DNA from: Hoeflea phototrophica DFL-43
Lineage (GTDB): Bacteria > Pseudomonadota > Alphaproteobacteria > Rhizobiales > Rhizobiaceae
Assembly: GCF_000154705.2 (NCBI RefSeq)
Contig: NZ_CM002917.1
Coordinates: 2,498,461-2,562,460, forward strand
Direction of reading: 5' to 3'
Length of the DNA: 64,000 nt
A program made the position numbers and the translations under genes. Below are positions 47,509-57,855 of this stretch, piece by piece. The notes beneath the pieces are model-generated. The model made no database searches. It was given only the letters and a program-made list of their open reading frames with translations, and had not been told where the DNA came from. Each line of letters starts with the position of its first letter. The first letter of the stretch is position 1.

Positions 47509-48123
47509 TCAGATGCCTTGTCCGGGCTTGACCTTGACCACCTCGACGGCAGTCTCGGGTGTCCGGGCGACCTGTTGGTTGATGTCTTGCCGCTTGATGT
47601 GTTCGCGATGGCGCAGCGTCAGCACGATGGCGCCGATCATCGCCACGAACAGCACCAGGCCGGCAATCTGGAAGAAGAAGATGTAGTCGGTGTAAAGCAC
47701 ATCGCCGAGTGCCTGGGTGTTTGAGCGTTCGCTCAGCGCCGGTATCGGATTGGCACCGCTGGTGGCCGCCGATGGGCTGAATGCGTTGCCGCCCAGAACG
47801 ATGATCAGTTCGGCAGCCAGGATGATCCCCACCAGAGCGCCGACCGGCGCATATTCGAGCGCTCCGGATTTCATCTCGGTGAAGTCGATATCGAGCATCA
47901 TAACCACGAACAGGAACAGCACCGCCACCGCACCGACATAGACCACCAGAAGGATCATCGCCAGGAATTCGGCTCCGGTGAGCAGGAACAGACCGGCCGC
48001 GTTGAAGAAGGTGAGAATGAGGAACAACACCGAATGCACCGGGTTGCGCGCCGCAATCACCATGAATGCGGATGCCACTGCCACGAAGGCAAACATATAG
48101 AAAAACAGAGCCTGCAGACCCAT
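47509..48123 (-). CDS. nuoJ: NADH-quinone oxidoreductase subunit J
   Basis: NuoJ is a five-helix membrane-arm subunit. The product is 204 residues. NPVHSVLFLILTFFNAAGL and EFLAMILLVVYVGAVAVLFL, with the pi-bulge Gly-Ala-Val region, are the family signature. A non-conserved hydrophilic loop follows (about residues 108-145). The C-terminus is cytoplasmic. A different overlapping minus-strand frame through this gene is a shadow. It is preceded by a 145-base gap after nuoI, the largest gap among nuoG-nuoN. Confidence 0.96.
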   Translation of the reverse strand: MGLQALFFYMFAFVAVASAFMVIAARNPVHSVLFLILTFFNAAGLFLLTGAEFLAMILLVVYVGAVAVLFLFVVMMLDIDFTEMKSGALEYAPVGALVGIILAAELIIVLGGNAFSPSAATSGANPIPALSERSNTQALGDVLYTDYIFFFQIAGLVLFVAMIGAIVLTLRHREHIKRQDINQQVARTPETAVEVVKVKPGQGI

Positions 48124-48268
48124 GATCGGCGCCTTTTCGTCTTTCCCCCGAGTGACAGCGGCGCGTTTGCCCCTGCCCCGAAACAGGCTTTGTGCGGCAA
48201 CAACCGCGGTCCAGCCCCGTCAAATTTATGGAAACCGCCACATCCCGATGATGCGCCGGCTCCCGGGA

Positions 48269-48757
48269 TTACCTGTAGGGCGAATCGATCGCAATGTTGC
48301 GCGCGATTTCCCGTTCCCAGCGGTCGCCATTGGCGAGCAGCCGGTCCTTGTCGTAGTAGAGCTCTTCGCGGGTTTCCGTCGCGAATTCGAAATTCGGTCC
48401 CTCGACAATCGCATCCACCGGGCAGGCTTCCTGGCAGAAGCCGCAATAGATGCATTTGACCATGTCGATGTCGTAGCGCACCGTGCGCCGCGTTCCGTCA
48501 TTGCGGCGCGGGCCGGCCTCGATGGTGATCGCCTGCGCCGGGCAGATCGCCTCGCAGAGCTTGCAGGCAATGCAGCGCTCTTCGCCATTGGGATAGCGGC
48601 GCAGCGCATGCTCACCGCGGAAACGCGGGCTCACCGGACCTTTTTCGTAAGGATAGTTCACCGTCGCCTTGGGCTTGAAGAAGTAGCGCATGGAGAGAAA
48701 GAACGCGCCAACGAACTCCTTCAGGAAAAGCGATTTTGCGGCTTGAGCCAAGGCCAT
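48269..48757 (-). CDS. nuoI: NADH-quinone oxidoreductase subunit I
   Basis: NuoI holds the two [4Fe-4S] clusters N6a and N6b that lead electrons towards quinone in the peripheral arm. The product is 162 residues. Two ferredoxin motifs are intact: [12 protein letters not shown] and [12 protein letters not shown], each with four Cys. The first 45 residues form the helix that lies on the membrane. It follows nuoH by 58 bases. Confidence 0.97.
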   Translation of the reverse strand: MALAQAAKSLFLKEFVGAFFLSMRYFFKPKATVNYPYEKGPVSPRFRGEHALRRYPNGEERCIACKLCEAICPAQAITIEAGPRRNDGTRRTVRYDIDMVKCIYCGFCQEACPVDAIVEGPNFEFATETREELYYDKDRLLANGDRWEREIARNIAIDSPYR

Positions 48758-48815
48758 GGTCAGTCTCCGCGGTTGTCTGGCGCACAGCGCCCGATGGTTG
48801 AAATCTTGATCGGCA

Positions 48816-49862
48816 TCATGGGGCAGTCCCCGTCAGCTTGAGCACGAAGGCCACGATCACCAGCATGCCCAGCGAGATCGGCAGGAACACCTTCCAGCCA
48901 AGCCGCATCAGCTGGTCGTAGCGGTAGCGCGGCACGAAAGCCTTGACCATGGAGAACATGAAGAACACCAGGCAGACCTTGAGCACAAACCAGATGATGC
49001 CAGGCACCCAATTTAGGAACCACACATCCACCGGCGGCAGCCAGCCACCCAGGAACATGATCGTTGTCAGCGCGCACATCAGGACAATCGCCGCATATTC
49101 ACCGAGCATGAACATCATGTACGGCGTCGAGCCATACTCCACCATGTGACCAGCCACCAGCTCCGATTCAGCTTCGGGAAGGTCGAAGGGAGGGCGATTG
49201 GTTTCGGCCAGCGCCGAGATGAAGAAGATGATGAACAGAGGGAACAGCGGCAACCAGTGCCAATCCAGCAGCGAACTTGGCATGCCCACCGAGGTGCCCA
49301 GGCCCGTGGCCTGCGCCATGACGATTTCGCTCAGATTGAGCGAACCGACGCACAACAGCACCGAGACGATCACAAAGCCCATGGAGACTTCGTAAGAGAC
49401 CATCTGCGCCGCCGAACGAAGCGCACCCAGGAACGGATATTTCGAGTTCGACGCCCAGCCGCCCATGATGATGGCGTAAACCTCGAGCGAGGAAATGGCA
49501 AAAACGAACAGGATGCCGACATTGATATCAGCGATCACCCAGCCTGCATTGACCGGTATCACTGCCCAGCTGGCCAGCGCAAGGGTCACAGCCAACAACG
49601 GTGCAAGCAGAAACACCGCCTTGTTGGCACCCGACGGGATCACTGGCTCTTTGAACACAAATTTCAAAAGGTCGGCAAAGGACTGGAACAGACCCCACGG
49701 CCCAACGACGTTCGGACCACGGCGAAGCTGCACGGCAGCCCAGATCTTGCGGTCGGCATAAAGAATGTAGGCAATGAAGATCAGCAGCGCGACCAGCATC
49801 AGGACCGATTGCGCCAGGATGATTGCCCCGGGCCAGACATAGTTTGTGATGAAACCGTCCAT
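48816..49862 (-). CDS. nuoH: NADH-quinone oxidoreductase subunit H
   Basis: NuoH anchors the peripheral arm to the membrane arm and forms much of the quinone chamber. The product is 348 residues with eight membrane helices. [41 protein letters not shown] and [19 protein letters not shown] are the conserved cytosolic-side loops of the family. The ATG at 49862 ([12 protein letters not shown]) fits the family; the frame stays open into nuoG but this is rejected. It follows nuoG by 14 bases. Confidence 0.97.
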   Translation of the reverse strand: MDGFITNYVWPGAIILAQSVLMLVALLIFIAYILYADRKIWAAVQLRRGPNVVGPWGLFQSFADLLKFVFKEPVIPSGANKAVFLLAPLLAVTLALASWAVIPVNAGWVIADINVGILFVFAISSLEVYAIIMGGWASNSKYPFLGALRSAAQMVSYEVSMGFVIVSVLLCVGSLNLSEIVMAQATGLGTSVGMPSSLLDWHWLPLFPLFIIFFISALAETNRPPFDLPEAESELVAGHMVEYGSTPYMMFMLGEYAAIVLMCALTTIMFLGGWLPPVDVWFLNWVPGIIWFVLKVCLVFFMFSMVKAFVPRYRYDQLMRLGWKVFLPISLGMLVIVAFVLKLTGTAP

Positions 49863-49876
49863 GGTGTTTCCCGCCC

Positions 49877-51958
49877 CTATTCCGCCGCTATCGCCTTGGC
49901 GGTCTTCGCCAAGGCCGAGCATTCAGCCATCACCGCCGAAGCGCGTGCGATCGGGTTGGTCAAATAGAAGTCTTTGACCGGCGACGCAAACGCCGATTTG
50001 TTCATTCGGCCTGCTTTCTTCGCAATTGCGGCAATTGCGGCTGGATCGGCTGTTGAAATCATGTCGATTTCCGCAAAATGCGGGAACTCGGCATAGAGCG
50101 CTGCGCGCAGAGCAGCGAGCGAATCATAGGGCAGTTTCTTGCCCAGCACCTCCGACAGGGCCCGAAGCACCGCCCAATCGTCCCGCGCGTCACCCGGCGC
50201 GAAAGCCGCGCGGTTGACCATCTGCACCCGTCCTTCTGTGTTGACATAGGTGCCGGATTTCTCGGTGTAGGTCGCAGCCGGCAGGATCACATCGGCATGA
50301 TGCGCGCCATTGTCGCCATGGGTGCCAATATAGACGGTGAAGCCGGCGGTCTTCTTGGTGAAATCCAGTTCATCCGCGCCCAGCAGGAACAGCACATCAG
50401 TGTCGGTCAGCATCTTGCCTGCATCGAGGCCACCCTCGCCCGGCACGAAGCCGAGATCGAGGCCACCAACCCGTGCAGCCGCTGTGTGAAGCACTGCAAA
50501 GCCGTTCCAGTCGCCCTTCACCGCGCCAACGGCTTCGGCGAGCTTGGCTGCACTGGCGAGAACGCCCGCGCCATCGCCGCGTGCCAGAGCGCCCTGACCG
50601 ATGATGATCATCGGCTTCTTGGCGCGCTTGAGCTTGGCCGTGAACTTGTTGCCGCCGTCCACCAGCTCCTTGAGCGTGTCAGGCCCTGCACCAAGATACT
50701 CATGCCCATAGCGCAGATCGGCGGCTTCCCCGATCAAACCGATCGGCAACTCGCCCATGCGCCAGCGCTTGCGGATACGCGCATTGAGGATGGCAGCCTC
50801 GCGGCGCGGATTGGAGCCGATGATCAGAATCGCGTCAGCATCTTCAATGCCTTCGATGGTCGGGTTGAAGACATAGCCTGCACGGCCCATCGACGGGTCA
50901 AGCGCCGCGCCATCCTGACGGCAATCCATGTTGGACGAGCCCAGTGATGTCATCAGCGACTTGAGCGCGAACATCTCTTCAACGGTGGCCAGATCGCCTG
51001 CGATCGCACCGATTTTCTCCGGTTTGGCTGCGGACACCGCCTTGGCGATCGCGCCGAACGCATCGCCCCAGGAAGCAACTTCCAACTTGCCATTGCGGCG
51101 CACATAGGGCCGATCAAGGCGCTGGGTGCGCAAACCGTCCCAGATGAAGCGGGTCTTGTCGGAAATCCATTCCTCGTTGATCGCCTCGTTGACGCGCGGC
51201 ATCACCCGCATCACTTCCCGGCCACGGGTATCCACCCGGACCGCCGAACCGCAGGCGTCCATCACGTCGATGGATTCGGTCTTGTTGAGCTCCCACGGCC
51301 GCGCCTGGAAGGCATAGGGCCGCGAGGTCAGCGCGCCGACCGGGCAAAGGTCAATCACATTGCCCTGCATCTCCGAGCTCATCGCATGCTCGAGATAGGT
51401 GGTGATTTCCGCATCCTCACCACGGCCGATCAGGCCGAGCTCGGAAATGCCAGCCACTTCGGTGGTGAAACGAACACAGCGCGTGCAGTGAATGCAGCGG
51501 TTCATGATCGTCTTGACCAGCGGCCCGATATATTTGTCTTCAACCGCGCGCTTGTTTTCCTCATAACGCGAGTTGTCCATGCCGAACGCCATGGCCTGGT
51601 CCTGCAGGTCGCACTCGCCGCCCTGGTCGCAGATCGGGCAATCAAGCGGATGGTTGATCAGCAGGAACTCCATCACGCCTTCGCGGGCCTTCTTGACCAT
51701 CGGCGTGTTGGTGAACACTTCAGGCGCCTCGCCGTTCGGGCCGGGCCTCAGGTCGCGCACGCCCATCGCACAGGATGCGGCGGGCTTGGGCGGTCCGCCC
51801 TTCACCTCGACCAGGCACATGCGGCAATTGCCGGCAATCGAAAGCCGCTCGTGAAAACAGAACCGCGGCACCTCCGCACCGGCCTCCTCACACGCCTGCA
51901 ACAGCGTGTAGTGGTCCGGCACTTCGATCTCGTTTCCATCAACCTTGATCTTGGCCAT
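49877..51958 (-). CDS. nuoG: NADH-quinone oxidoreductase subunit G
   Basis: NuoG is the largest peripheral-arm subunit, carrying one [2Fe-2S] and two or more [4Fe-4S] clusters. The product is 693 residues. The N-terminal ferredoxin domain has [11 protein letters not shown]; then [18 protein letters not shown] and [10 protein letters not shown] supply further ligands. The molybdopterin-oxidoreductase-like domain follows, without cofactor. The ATG at 51958 ([14 protein letters not shown]) is the family start; upstream in-frame codons lack a site. It lies 113 bases after an unusual accessory gene that sits between nuoF and nuoG. Confidence 0.97.
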   Translation of the reverse strand: MAKIKVDGNEIEVPDHYTLLQACEEAGAEVPRFCFHERLSIAGNCRMCLVEVKGGPPKPAASCAMGVRDLRPGPNGEAPEVFTNTPMVKKAREGVMEFLLINHPLDCPICDQGGECDLQDQAMAFGMDNSRYEENKRAVEDKYIGPLVKTIMNRCIHCTRCVRFTTEVAGISELGLIGRGEDAEITTYLEHAMSSEMQGNVIDLCPVGALTSRPYAFQARPWELNKTESIDVMDACGSAVRVDTRGREVMRVMPRVNEAINEEWISDKTRFIWDGLRTQRLDRPYVRRNGKLEVASWGDAFGAIAKAVSAAKPEKIGAIAGDLATVEEMFALKSLMTSLGSSNMDCRQDGAALDPSMGRAGYVFNPTIEGIEDADAILIIGSNPRREAAILNARIRKRWRMGELPIGLIGEAADLRYGHEYLGAGPDTLKELVDGGNKFTAKLKRAKKPMIIIGQGALARGDGAGVLASAAKLAEAVGAVKGDWNGFAVLHTAAARVGGLDLGFVPGEGGLDAGKMLTDTDVLFLLGADELDFTKKTAGFTVYIGTHGDNGAHHADVILPAATYTEKSGTYVNTEGRVQMVNRAAFAPGDARDDWAVLRALSEVLGKKLPYDSLAALRAALYAEFPHFAEIDMISTADPAAIAAIAKKAGRMNKSAFASPVKDFYLTNPIARASAVMAECSALAKTAKAIAAE

Positions 51959-52071
51959 GCAAGCAGTCCTGTCTTTGCAGGCGACCATTGGGGCCGCGCG
52001 CCATCCCTTGAAGGGACCTGATTGTCGTCTCTCCGGGCGACGGCGCACGCCGCCCGAAACTATTCATCCTG

Positions 52072-52947
52072 TCAGGCGATCTTGCCGCCCTGGCCCAATG
52101 TCCGCGCCTGGGAAATCCAGTCGTCACGGTCAATACGGCCCTTGAATTGCAGGTAATCGTCAACCCAGGCGATTTCCTCCGCCTTCCAGTCAGCGATCTG
52201 CGCAAATGTCCAAATGCCAAGCCCGTTGAGAACCTGCTCGAGCTTTGGTCCCACGCCTGAAATCAGCTTGAGATCATCCGGGCCATCCGGCTTTTCGATC
52301 TCTGCCGGGCGGCGGAAATCTTCCGGCTCCAGAGCAGGCGCGGCAGCGGGTGCAGCAGCGTTGGCCGATGGTGCGGTTTCACTGGCAGCCGCAGCAGCAA
52401 TCTTTGCATCCGACTTGAGCTTCTCGACCACCGCAACCGCACCCTCGTCGGAAGGCGTTGACTTCGCCTTTGCCGGGGCTGCGGGTTTGGACCTGGCCGG
52501 AGCTGCTTTGGCCTTGACGGTCTTTGCTGCCGGTTTGGCTTCCGGCACGTCCTTGGCCGCCTTCGCAGACGGCTTCAGCTCGACAATGTCAGCCGATTTG
52601 GCTTTTGCCTGGGGCCGTGCTGCGGTCTTGGCCACAACCGGAGCGGCATCAGTCTCTTCCGGGGCAAGGTCCTCGGCAAAGACCGGGAACATCCAGCTCA
52701 GATCAGGCTTCGAGCCCAATGCGGCTCCCTGGCTCTGCATCGCCGCCTGCATTGCGCCGGTCATCATTCCGGCCATCTGGCCAGCCATACCGAAACCGAT
52801 GGCGGTCGCCGCCGCCGCCGCACCCAACGGATAGACCATGAGCGGCGAGACGGGCATCTCTTCCACTTTGGTCCAGTTGGTCATGGCACTCATCGATTTC
52901 ATCATTTCATTCATGTTCATGTCTGCGGGAAAAGAAAACATCGACAT
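52072..52947 (-). CDS. Accessory membrane protein with NuoE-like C-terminal module
   Basis: The 291-residue protein is not a standard complex I subunit. It starts with a Met-rich segment (MNMNEMMKSM), then a hydrophobic stretch at about residues 35-65 (VYPLGAAAAATAIGFGMAG and a Met/Ala-rich tail), then a long Ala/Lys/Pro-rich linker (about 95-215). The C-terminal module (about 224-288) contains LKLISGVGPKLEQVL, a helix-hairpin-helix-like signature, and KGRIDRDDWISQA. The same module ends NuoE, with about 41 of 65 residues identical. AAGGAG lies before the ATG. It lies between nuoF and nuoG on the same strand, which argues for a role in complex I assembly or tethering. This role is inference. 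Confidence 0.8.
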   Translation of the reverse strand: MSMFSFPADMNMNEMMKSMSAMTNWTKVEEMPVSPLMVYPLGAAAAATAIGFGMAGQMAGMMTGAMQAAMQSQGAALGSKPDLSWMFPVFAEDLAPEETDAAPVVAKTAARPQAKAKSADIVELKPSAKAAKDVPEAKPAAKTVKAKAAPARSKPAAPAKAKSTPSDEGAVAVVEKLKSDAKIAAAAASETAPSANAAAPAAAPALEPEDFRRPAEIEKPDGPDDLKLISGVGPKLEQVLNGLGIWTFAQIADWKAEEIAWVDDYLQFKGRIDRDDWISQARTLGQGGKIA

Positions 52948-53027
52948 CAGTCTCTCCTTAGTCGGTTGTTGGCTCTTATCCCCTGTGACGTTTCCCTAGG
53001 TATGCCGGGCCCGGCGTTGCAGGCCTC

Positions 53028-54335
53028 TTATTCCGCCGCTTCCAGCCGCGTGTTGCAGCTTTGAACGGCATTGCGTGTGTATTGATCGATCCGTGCTTCC
53101 ATCTCGGGACGGAAATGCCGGATCAAGCCCTGGATCGGCCATGCCGCCGCGTCGCCAAGCGCGCAGATGGTGTGGCCTTCGATCTGCTTGGTGACATCAA
53201 ACAGCATGTCGATTTCGCGCTTCTGCGCATTGCCTTTGACCATGCGGTCCATGACCCGCATCATCCAGCCGGTGCCCTCGCGGCAAGGCGTGCACTGGCC
53301 GCAGCTCTCGTGCTTGTAGAAGGCCGACAGTCGCCAGATCGCTTTGACCACATCGGTCGACTTGTCCATGACAATGACTGCAGCCGTGCCAAGGCCCGAT
53401 TTGAGGTCACGCAGGCTGTCAAAATCCATTGGCGTGTCGACGATATCGGCTCCAGGCACCAGCGGCACAGAAGACCCGCCGGGAATGACCGCCAGCAGAT
53501 TGTCCCAGCCGCCGCGGATGCCGCCGCAATGGGTGTCGATCAGCTCGCGGAACGGGATCGACATTGCCTCTTCGACCGTGCACGGCGTGTTGACGTGGCC
53601 GGACACGCAAAACAGCTTGGTGCCGGTGTTGTTGGGCCGGCCGATGCCAGCAAACCAGGCGCCACCGCGGCGCAGAATGGTCGGCGCAACCGCGATCGAT
53701 TCCACATTGTTGACGGTCGTCGGGCACCCATAAAGGCCAACATTGGCCGGGAAAGGCGGTTTCAGCCGCGGCTGGCCCTTCTTGCCCTCAAGACTTTCAA
53801 GCAGCGCAGTCTCTTCGCCGCAGATATAGGCACCGGCGCCATGGTGCACATAGACATCCATGTCGTAGCCAAGCTTGGAATTCTTGCCCAGAAGGCCTGC
53901 TTCGTAGCATTCGTCGATCGCCGCCTGCAGCGCTTCACGCTCGCGCATATATTCGCCGCGGACATAGATGTAGGTAGCATGCGCGCCCATGGCGAAACCG
54001 GCGATTACACAGCCTTCGATCAGCGTGTGCGGATCGTGTCGCATGATGTCGCGGTCCTTGCAGGTGCCCGGCTCGGACTCATCGGCATTGATGACGAGAT
54101 AGTGCGGACGCCCATCGCTCTCCTTGGGCATGAACGACCATTTCAGCCCGGTCGGGAACCCTGCCCCGCCACGGCCGCGCAGGCCCGAGGCCTTCATCTC
54201 GTTGATGATCCAGTCACGACCCTTTTCCAGGATCCCCTTGGTGCCATCCCAATGGCCACGCGCCATCGCGCCCTTGAGCGACTTGTCGTAGACGCCGTAG
54301 ATATTGGTAAAGATCCGGTCTTTGTCAGCTAGCAT
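53028..54335 (-). CDS. nuoF: NADH-quinone oxidoreductase subunit F
   Basis: NuoF binds NADH and FMN and carries [4Fe-4S] cluster N3, the entry point of electrons. The product is 435 residues. [16 protein letters not shown] is the NADH loop, [16 protein letters not shown] the FMN site, [19 protein letters not shown] a further nucleotide region, and [13 protein letters not shown] supplies cluster cysteines. The ATG at 54335 ([14 protein letters not shown]) is chosen; upstream start codons overlap the stop of the small coiled-coil gene. Confidence 0.97.
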   Translation of the reverse strand: MLADKDRIFTNIYGVYDKSLKGAMARGHWDGTKGILEKGRDWIINEMKASGLRGRGGAGFPTGLKWSFMPKESDGRPHYLVINADESEPGTCKDRDIMRHDPHTLIEGCVIAGFAMGAHATYIYVRGEYMREREALQAAIDECYEAGLLGKNSKLGYDMDVYVHHGAGAYICGEETALLESLEGKKGQPRLKPPFPANVGLYGCPTTVNNVESIAVAPTILRRGGAWFAGIGRPNNTGTKLFCVSGHVNTPCTVEEAMSIPFRELIDTHCGGIRGGWDNLLAVIPGGSSVPLVPGADIVDTPMDFDSLRDLKSGLGTAAVIVMDKSTDVVKAIWRLSAFYKHESCGQCTPCREGTGWMMRVMDRMVKGNAQKREIDMLFDVTKQIEGHTICALGDAAAWPIQGLIRHFRPEMEARIDQYTRNAVQSCNTRLEAAE

Positions 54336-54340
54336 GGTCA

Positions 54341-54574
54341 TCACTCCGCGGGTTCGCCAATGATATCAAGGCGTCGCTCAATTTTCGTCAACCGGCTCTC
54401 AATCGCGCTGGTGCGCGAAAAAATACTGTTTATCTCACCTTGCATGGCATGCATGTGTAAGCGAACCCCAATCAACTCTTCGCGAATGTCCCGCTGGCTG
54501 TCCTCGATCTTGGAAAGGCGATCCTGGATCCCCTTCAAAACCTCATAGATCAGCTCGTTGGTGACATCGGCCAT
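54341..54574 (-). CDS. Small coiled-coil protein between nuoE and nuoF
   Basis: The 77-residue protein is charged and almost entirely helical. [20 protein letters not shown] and [17 protein letters not shown] show heptad-like hydrophobic spacing, so a coiled coil is likely. No signal or membrane segment is seen. GAGGAAG precedes the ATG at 54574, ten bases after the nuoE stop, and its TGA touches the nuoF start region. It is therefore in the same transcript. I do not know a named family; similar small coiled-coil genes are common and often not conserved. A role in complex I is unproven. Confidence 0.7.
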   Translation of the reverse strand: MADVTNELIYEVLKGIQDRLSKIEDSQRDIREELIGVRLHMHAMQGEINSIFSRTSAIESRLTKIERRLDIIGEPAE

Positions 54575-54584
54575 TGCTTCTTCC

Positions 54585-55772
54585 TCAGCGCGGCTTCTTG
54601 CCAAAGACCTTGATGTACTCGGCCTCGCCACCCTTGGCCAGCGCCTTGGCCTGCTTGACCCAGTCTTCACGCTCGATGCGGCCCTTGAATTTCAGATATC
54701 CGTCAACCCATTCGCGTTCGGCCTTTTTCCACGAAGCAACCTGAGCGAACGTGTAGATGCCGAGCGAGTGCAAAATGCCTTCGATCTTCGGTCCGACGCC
54801 GGAAATCATCTTGAGGTCCTCCGGGTTGGCAGGCTTGGCGATCCCAGCGGGACGATTCTTGTCCTCCAGCGAAGGCGCGGCACTCGCAGCTGAGGGTTTC
54901 GCTGCTGCTGCGGACTTCGGCGCAGCAGTCTTGTCCGCGGCAGCTTTGGCACGACCGGATGCTGTCGCAGCGACAGCCATTGTTGCATTGCCCTTGGTCA
55001 CCGTTGTCTTGGCGGCCGGTTTCTTCGCCGACGTCACCAACTTGGCGGTGTTGGCGACAGCTGCGGTCGAATTGACCGCTTTTGGATTGGACGGCGATTT
55101 GGCGGCAGGCGTGCTTGCCTTTGCCTTGGTCGACTTAGCAGCCCGCTTGCTGCCCGGCTTGATCTCTTCGGTGAGGCTCGTCAGACCGCTTGCCGGTGCA
55201 GAGAAGGTGCGCTTGATCTGCGGACCGGTGTTGATGTCCTCAGGACGGCCGGCATCGAAACGATCGATGATGTAAGCGAGCCGCTCCGGTGTCAGATCCT
55301 CATAGGCATCCTTGAAGATCATCACCATCGGCGCGTTCACGCAGGCGCCCTGGCATTCAACTTCTTCCCACGAAAGCGTCCCGCTCTCGTTGAGATGGAA
55401 TGGCTCCGGATGGATCTTGCTGCGGCAGACTTCCATCAGCTCTTCCGAGCCGCGCAGCATGCAAGGCGTGGTGCCGCAAACCTGAATATGGGCGCGCGTG
55501 CCCACCGGTTTGAGCTGGAACTGGGTATAGAACGTCGCCACTTCAAGCGCCCGGATATAGGGCATGCCGAGCATGTCAGCTATGGTCTCGATCGCAGGCT
55601 TGGTCACCCAGCCGTCCTGCTCCTGAGCAAGCATCAGCAGCGGGATCACCGCCGATTGCGCGCGCTCCTTGGGATACTTCTTTATCCAGGTCTTGGCCTG
55701 CGCGGCAAATTCACGGTTAAACGCGAATTCCGCGGGCTGGACACTCTCTTCGGCAAGTCTGCGAACGGACAT
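54585..55772 (-). CDS. nuoE: NADH-quinone oxidoreductase subunit E with C-terminal extension
   Basis: NuoE carries [2Fe-2S] cluster N1a next to NuoF. The thioredoxin-like core is residues 1 to about 170, with cluster ligands in VCGTTPCMLRG (Cys-x4-Cys) and ECQGACVNAP (Cys-x3-Cys). Standard NuoE ends near 170 residues; this one has 395. The extra part is an Ala/Lys/Thr-rich disordered linker (about 205-310) and a module at about 318-382 with ISGVGPKIEGIL and KGRIEREDWVKQA, shared with the 291-residue protein downstream. Such extended NuoE proteins are typical of Rhizobiaceae. The function of the extension is unknown. Confidence 0.95.
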   Translation of the reverse strand: MSVRRLAEESVQPAEFAFNREFAAQAKTWIKKYPKERAQSAVIPLLMLAQEQDGWVTKPAIETIADMLGMPYIRALEVATFYTQFQLKPVGTRAHIQVCGTTPCMLRGSEELMEVCRSKIHPEPFHLNESGTLSWEEVECQGACVNAPMVMIFKDAYEDLTPERLAYIIDRFDAGRPEDINTGPQIKRTFSAPASGLTSLTEEIKPGSKRAAKSTKAKASTPAAKSPSNPKAVNSTAAVANTAKLVTSAKKPAAKTTVTKGNATMAVAATASGRAKAAADKTAAPKSAAAAKPSAASAAPSLEDKNRPAGIAKPANPEDLKMISGVGPKIEGILHSLGIYTFAQVASWKKAEREWVDGYLKFKGRIEREDWVKQAKALAKGGEAEYIKVFGKKPR

Positions 55773-55799
55773 GGTGTGCTCTTTGGTCTTTCTTCCGGC

Positions 55800-56042
55800 C
55801 TACTGGATTTCGCCACAACGCGATTTGTTGACCCGTGAAAACTCGCAGGCGAACGCTTTGCGCTCTTTCTGCAGGAAAACGATGTATTTGCCGTTGTTGA
55901 GAACAACGGACTTGATTTCAAAGCCATCGGCGACCAGAGCGCCAACGGAATCCCCGCCATTCCCGAACCGCGGACTGGATTGGGCCTGCACGGAGACAGT
56001 ACCTATCAGAACGGCCGATATCAGCAGGGCAAGTCGCTTCAC
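55800..56042 (-). CDS. Small secreted protein overlapping nuoD
   Basis: The 80-residue protein has a clear signal peptide ([20 protein letters not shown], cleavage likely before QSS). The mature part is about 60 residues with a short glycine-rich start, a two-stranded [13 protein letters not shown] stretch and two Cys (FACEF, SRCGE) that could pair as a disulfide in the periplasm. Its ATG overlaps the nuoD stop as ATGA (positions 56039-56042), and it ends 27 bases before nuoE. It is read with nuo but is not a known complex I subunit. I do not recognise a family. Confidence 0.75.
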   Translation of the reverse strand: MKRLALLISAVLIGTVSVQAQSSPRFGNGGDSVGALVADGFEIKSVVLNNGKYIVFLQKERKAFACEFSRVNKSRCGEIQ

Positions 56043-57229
56043 CGGTCAACCTCCCCGAACACGATGTCGAGCGAGCCCAGTGCGGCAGAAACGTCGGCCA
56101 GCTGGTGACCACGGCAGATGAAGTCCATCGCCTGGAGATGCGCGTAGCCCGGCGCCCGGATCTTGCAGCGGTAAGGCTTGTTCGAGCCATCGGAGACCAG
56201 ATAGACGCCGAACTCGCCCTTGGGCGCTTCCACGGCTGTATAGACCTCGCCTTCCGGCACCCGGTAGCCTTCGGTGTAGAGCTTAAAGTGATGGATCAGC
56301 GCTTCCATCGAGCGCTTCATCTCGCCGCGCTTGGGCGGAACGATCTTGCCATCGGTGGCAGACACCGGGCCGGTCTTTTCCTTGCCCAGCAGCTGCTCGA
56401 CGCACTGCTTCATGATCTTTACCGATTCACGCATTTCCTGCATGCGGATCAGGTAACGGTCGTAGCAGTCACCGTTCTTGCCGATCGGAATGTCGAAATC
56501 CATTTCCGAATAGCACTCATAGGGCTGCGAGCGGCGCAGGTCCCACGCGGCGCCGGAGCCACGCACCATCACGCCCGAGAAGCCCCAGGCCCAGGCATCA
56601 TCAAGCTTGACGATGGCGATATCGACATTGCGCTGTTTGAAGATACGGTTGTCGGTCAAAAGCCCTTCGATGTCATCGCAGGTCTGAAGGAACGGATCAC
56701 ACCACTTGCCGATGTCCTCGACCAGATCATCGGGCAGATCCTGATGCACGCCACCGGGCCGGAAATAGGCGGCATGAAGCCGCGCGCCGCAGGCCCGCTC
56801 GTAAAACACCATCAGCTTTTCGCGCTCTTCAAAGCCCCACAGCGGCGGCGTCAACGCGCCCACATCCAGCGCCTGGGTGGTCACGTTGAGCAGATGCGAC
56901 AGGATCCGGCCGATTTCCGAATAGAGCACCCGGATCAGCTGGCCGCGCTTCGGCACGGTAACACCGGCAAGCTTTTCAACAGCAAGCGCGAAGGCATGCT
57001 CCTGATTCATCGGCGCGACATAGTCGAGCCGGTCGAAATACGGAACGGCCTGCAGATAGGTCTTGGCCTCGATCAGCTTCTCGGTGCCGCGGTGCAAAAG
57101 CCCGATATGCGGATCGACGCGTTCGACGATTTCACCATCGAGCTCAAGCACCAGGCGCAGAACGCCGTGCGCCGCCGGATGCTGGGGGCCGAAATTGATG
57201 TTGAAGTTGCGGACGTTATGTTCGTTCAT
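56039..57229 (-). CDS. nuoD: NADH-quinone oxidoreductase subunit D
   Basis: NuoD forms the quinone-binding pocket with NuoB and NuoH; it is a hydrogenase large-subunit relative. The product is 396 residues. [20 protein letters not shown] holds the His and Tyr-neighbour region of the quinone site, [14 protein letters not shown] follows, and [14 protein letters not shown] motif (here [13 protein letters not shown]) and the C-terminal FGEVDR end match the family. The ATG at 57229 ([14 protein letters not shown]) is the family start. It follows nuoC, with a short gap. Confidence 0.97.
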   Translation of the reverse strand: MNEHNVRNFNINFGPQHPAAHGVLRLVLELDGEIVERVDPHIGLLHRGTEKLIEAKTYLQAVPYFDRLDYVAPMNQEHAFALAVEKLAGVTVPKRGQLIRVLYSEIGRILSHLLNVTTQALDVGALTPPLWGFEEREKLMVFYERACGARLHAAYFRPGGVHQDLPDDLVEDIGKWCDPFLQTCDDIEGLLTDNRIFKQRNVDIAIVKLDDAWAWGFSGVMVRGSGAAWDLRRSQPYECYSEMDFDIPIGKNGDCYDRYLIRMQEMRESVKIMKQCVEQLLGKEKTGPVSATDGKIVPPKRGEMKRSMEALIHHFKLYTEGYRVPEGEVYTAVEAPKGEFGVYLVSDGSNKPYRCKIRAPGYAHLQAMDFICRGHQLADVSAALGSLDIVFGEVDR

Positions 57230-57240
57230 GGTTCCGGTCC

Positions 57241-57843
57241 TCAACCCTTGGCTTTTTCATCGCCCGGAAGCACATAATCGGTGCCTTCCCAGGGAGAGAG
57301 AAAGTCGAAGTTGCGGAATTCCTGCTTGAGTTCGACAGGCTCATAGACCACCCGCTTGACCTCGTCGTCGTAGCGCACTTCGACAAAGCCGGTGAGCGGG
57401 AAGTCCTTCCTGAGCGGATGGCCTTCAAATCCGTAATCGGTGAGGATCCGGCGCAGGTCCGGGTGACCGGTGAACAGGATGCCATAGAGATCATAGGCTT
57501 CCCGCTCGAACCAGTCCGCCCCCGGATAGACCGCCGTAAGCGATGGCACCGGAGCATCCTCTGCGGTGGCGACCTTGACCCGGATCCGGATGTTCTGGCG
57601 CGGCGAAAGCAGATGATAGACCACGTCAAACCGCTCGGCGCGGCCCGGCCAGTCGACGCCGCAACAATCTATGAAGTTGACGAACTGGCACTGCGCGTCA
57701 TCACGCAGGAACGTCATCAGTTCAATCAGATTGGCCGGCTGCGCGATCAGCGTCAGTTCACCATAGGCAATTTCGGAGCTCTCGATCAGATTGCCTCTGA
57801 TCTCGCCGAGATAGTCCGAAAGGTCCTTGAGGGCATCACTCAT
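57241..57843 (-). CDS. nuoC: NADH-quinone oxidoreductase subunit C
   Basis: NuoC is a structural peripheral-arm subunit (30-kDa type). The product is 200 residues. [19 protein letters not shown] and [19 protein letters not shown], then [19 protein letters not shown], are the diagnostic 30-kDa signatures. It is separate from NuoD, unlike the fused NuoCD of enterobacteria. It starts 12 bases after nuoB. Confidence 0.97.
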   Translation of the reverse strand: MSDALKDLSDYLGEIRGNLIESSEIAYGELTLIAQPANLIELMTFLRDDAQCQFVNFIDCCGVDWPGRAERFDVVYHLLSPRQNIRIRVKVATAEDAPVPSLTAVYPGADWFEREAYDLYGILFTGHPDLRRILTDYGFEGHPLRKDFPLTGFVEVRYDDEVKRVVYEPVELKQEFRNFDFLSPWEGTDYVLPGDEKAKG

Positions 57844-57855
57844 GTGTCATCAATC

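Noticed and set aside
47495..48241. A second minus-strand frame through nuoJ
   Set aside because: The overlapping nuoJ frame has clear membrane helices and family motifs; the alternative is Arg/Gly-rich and featureless.
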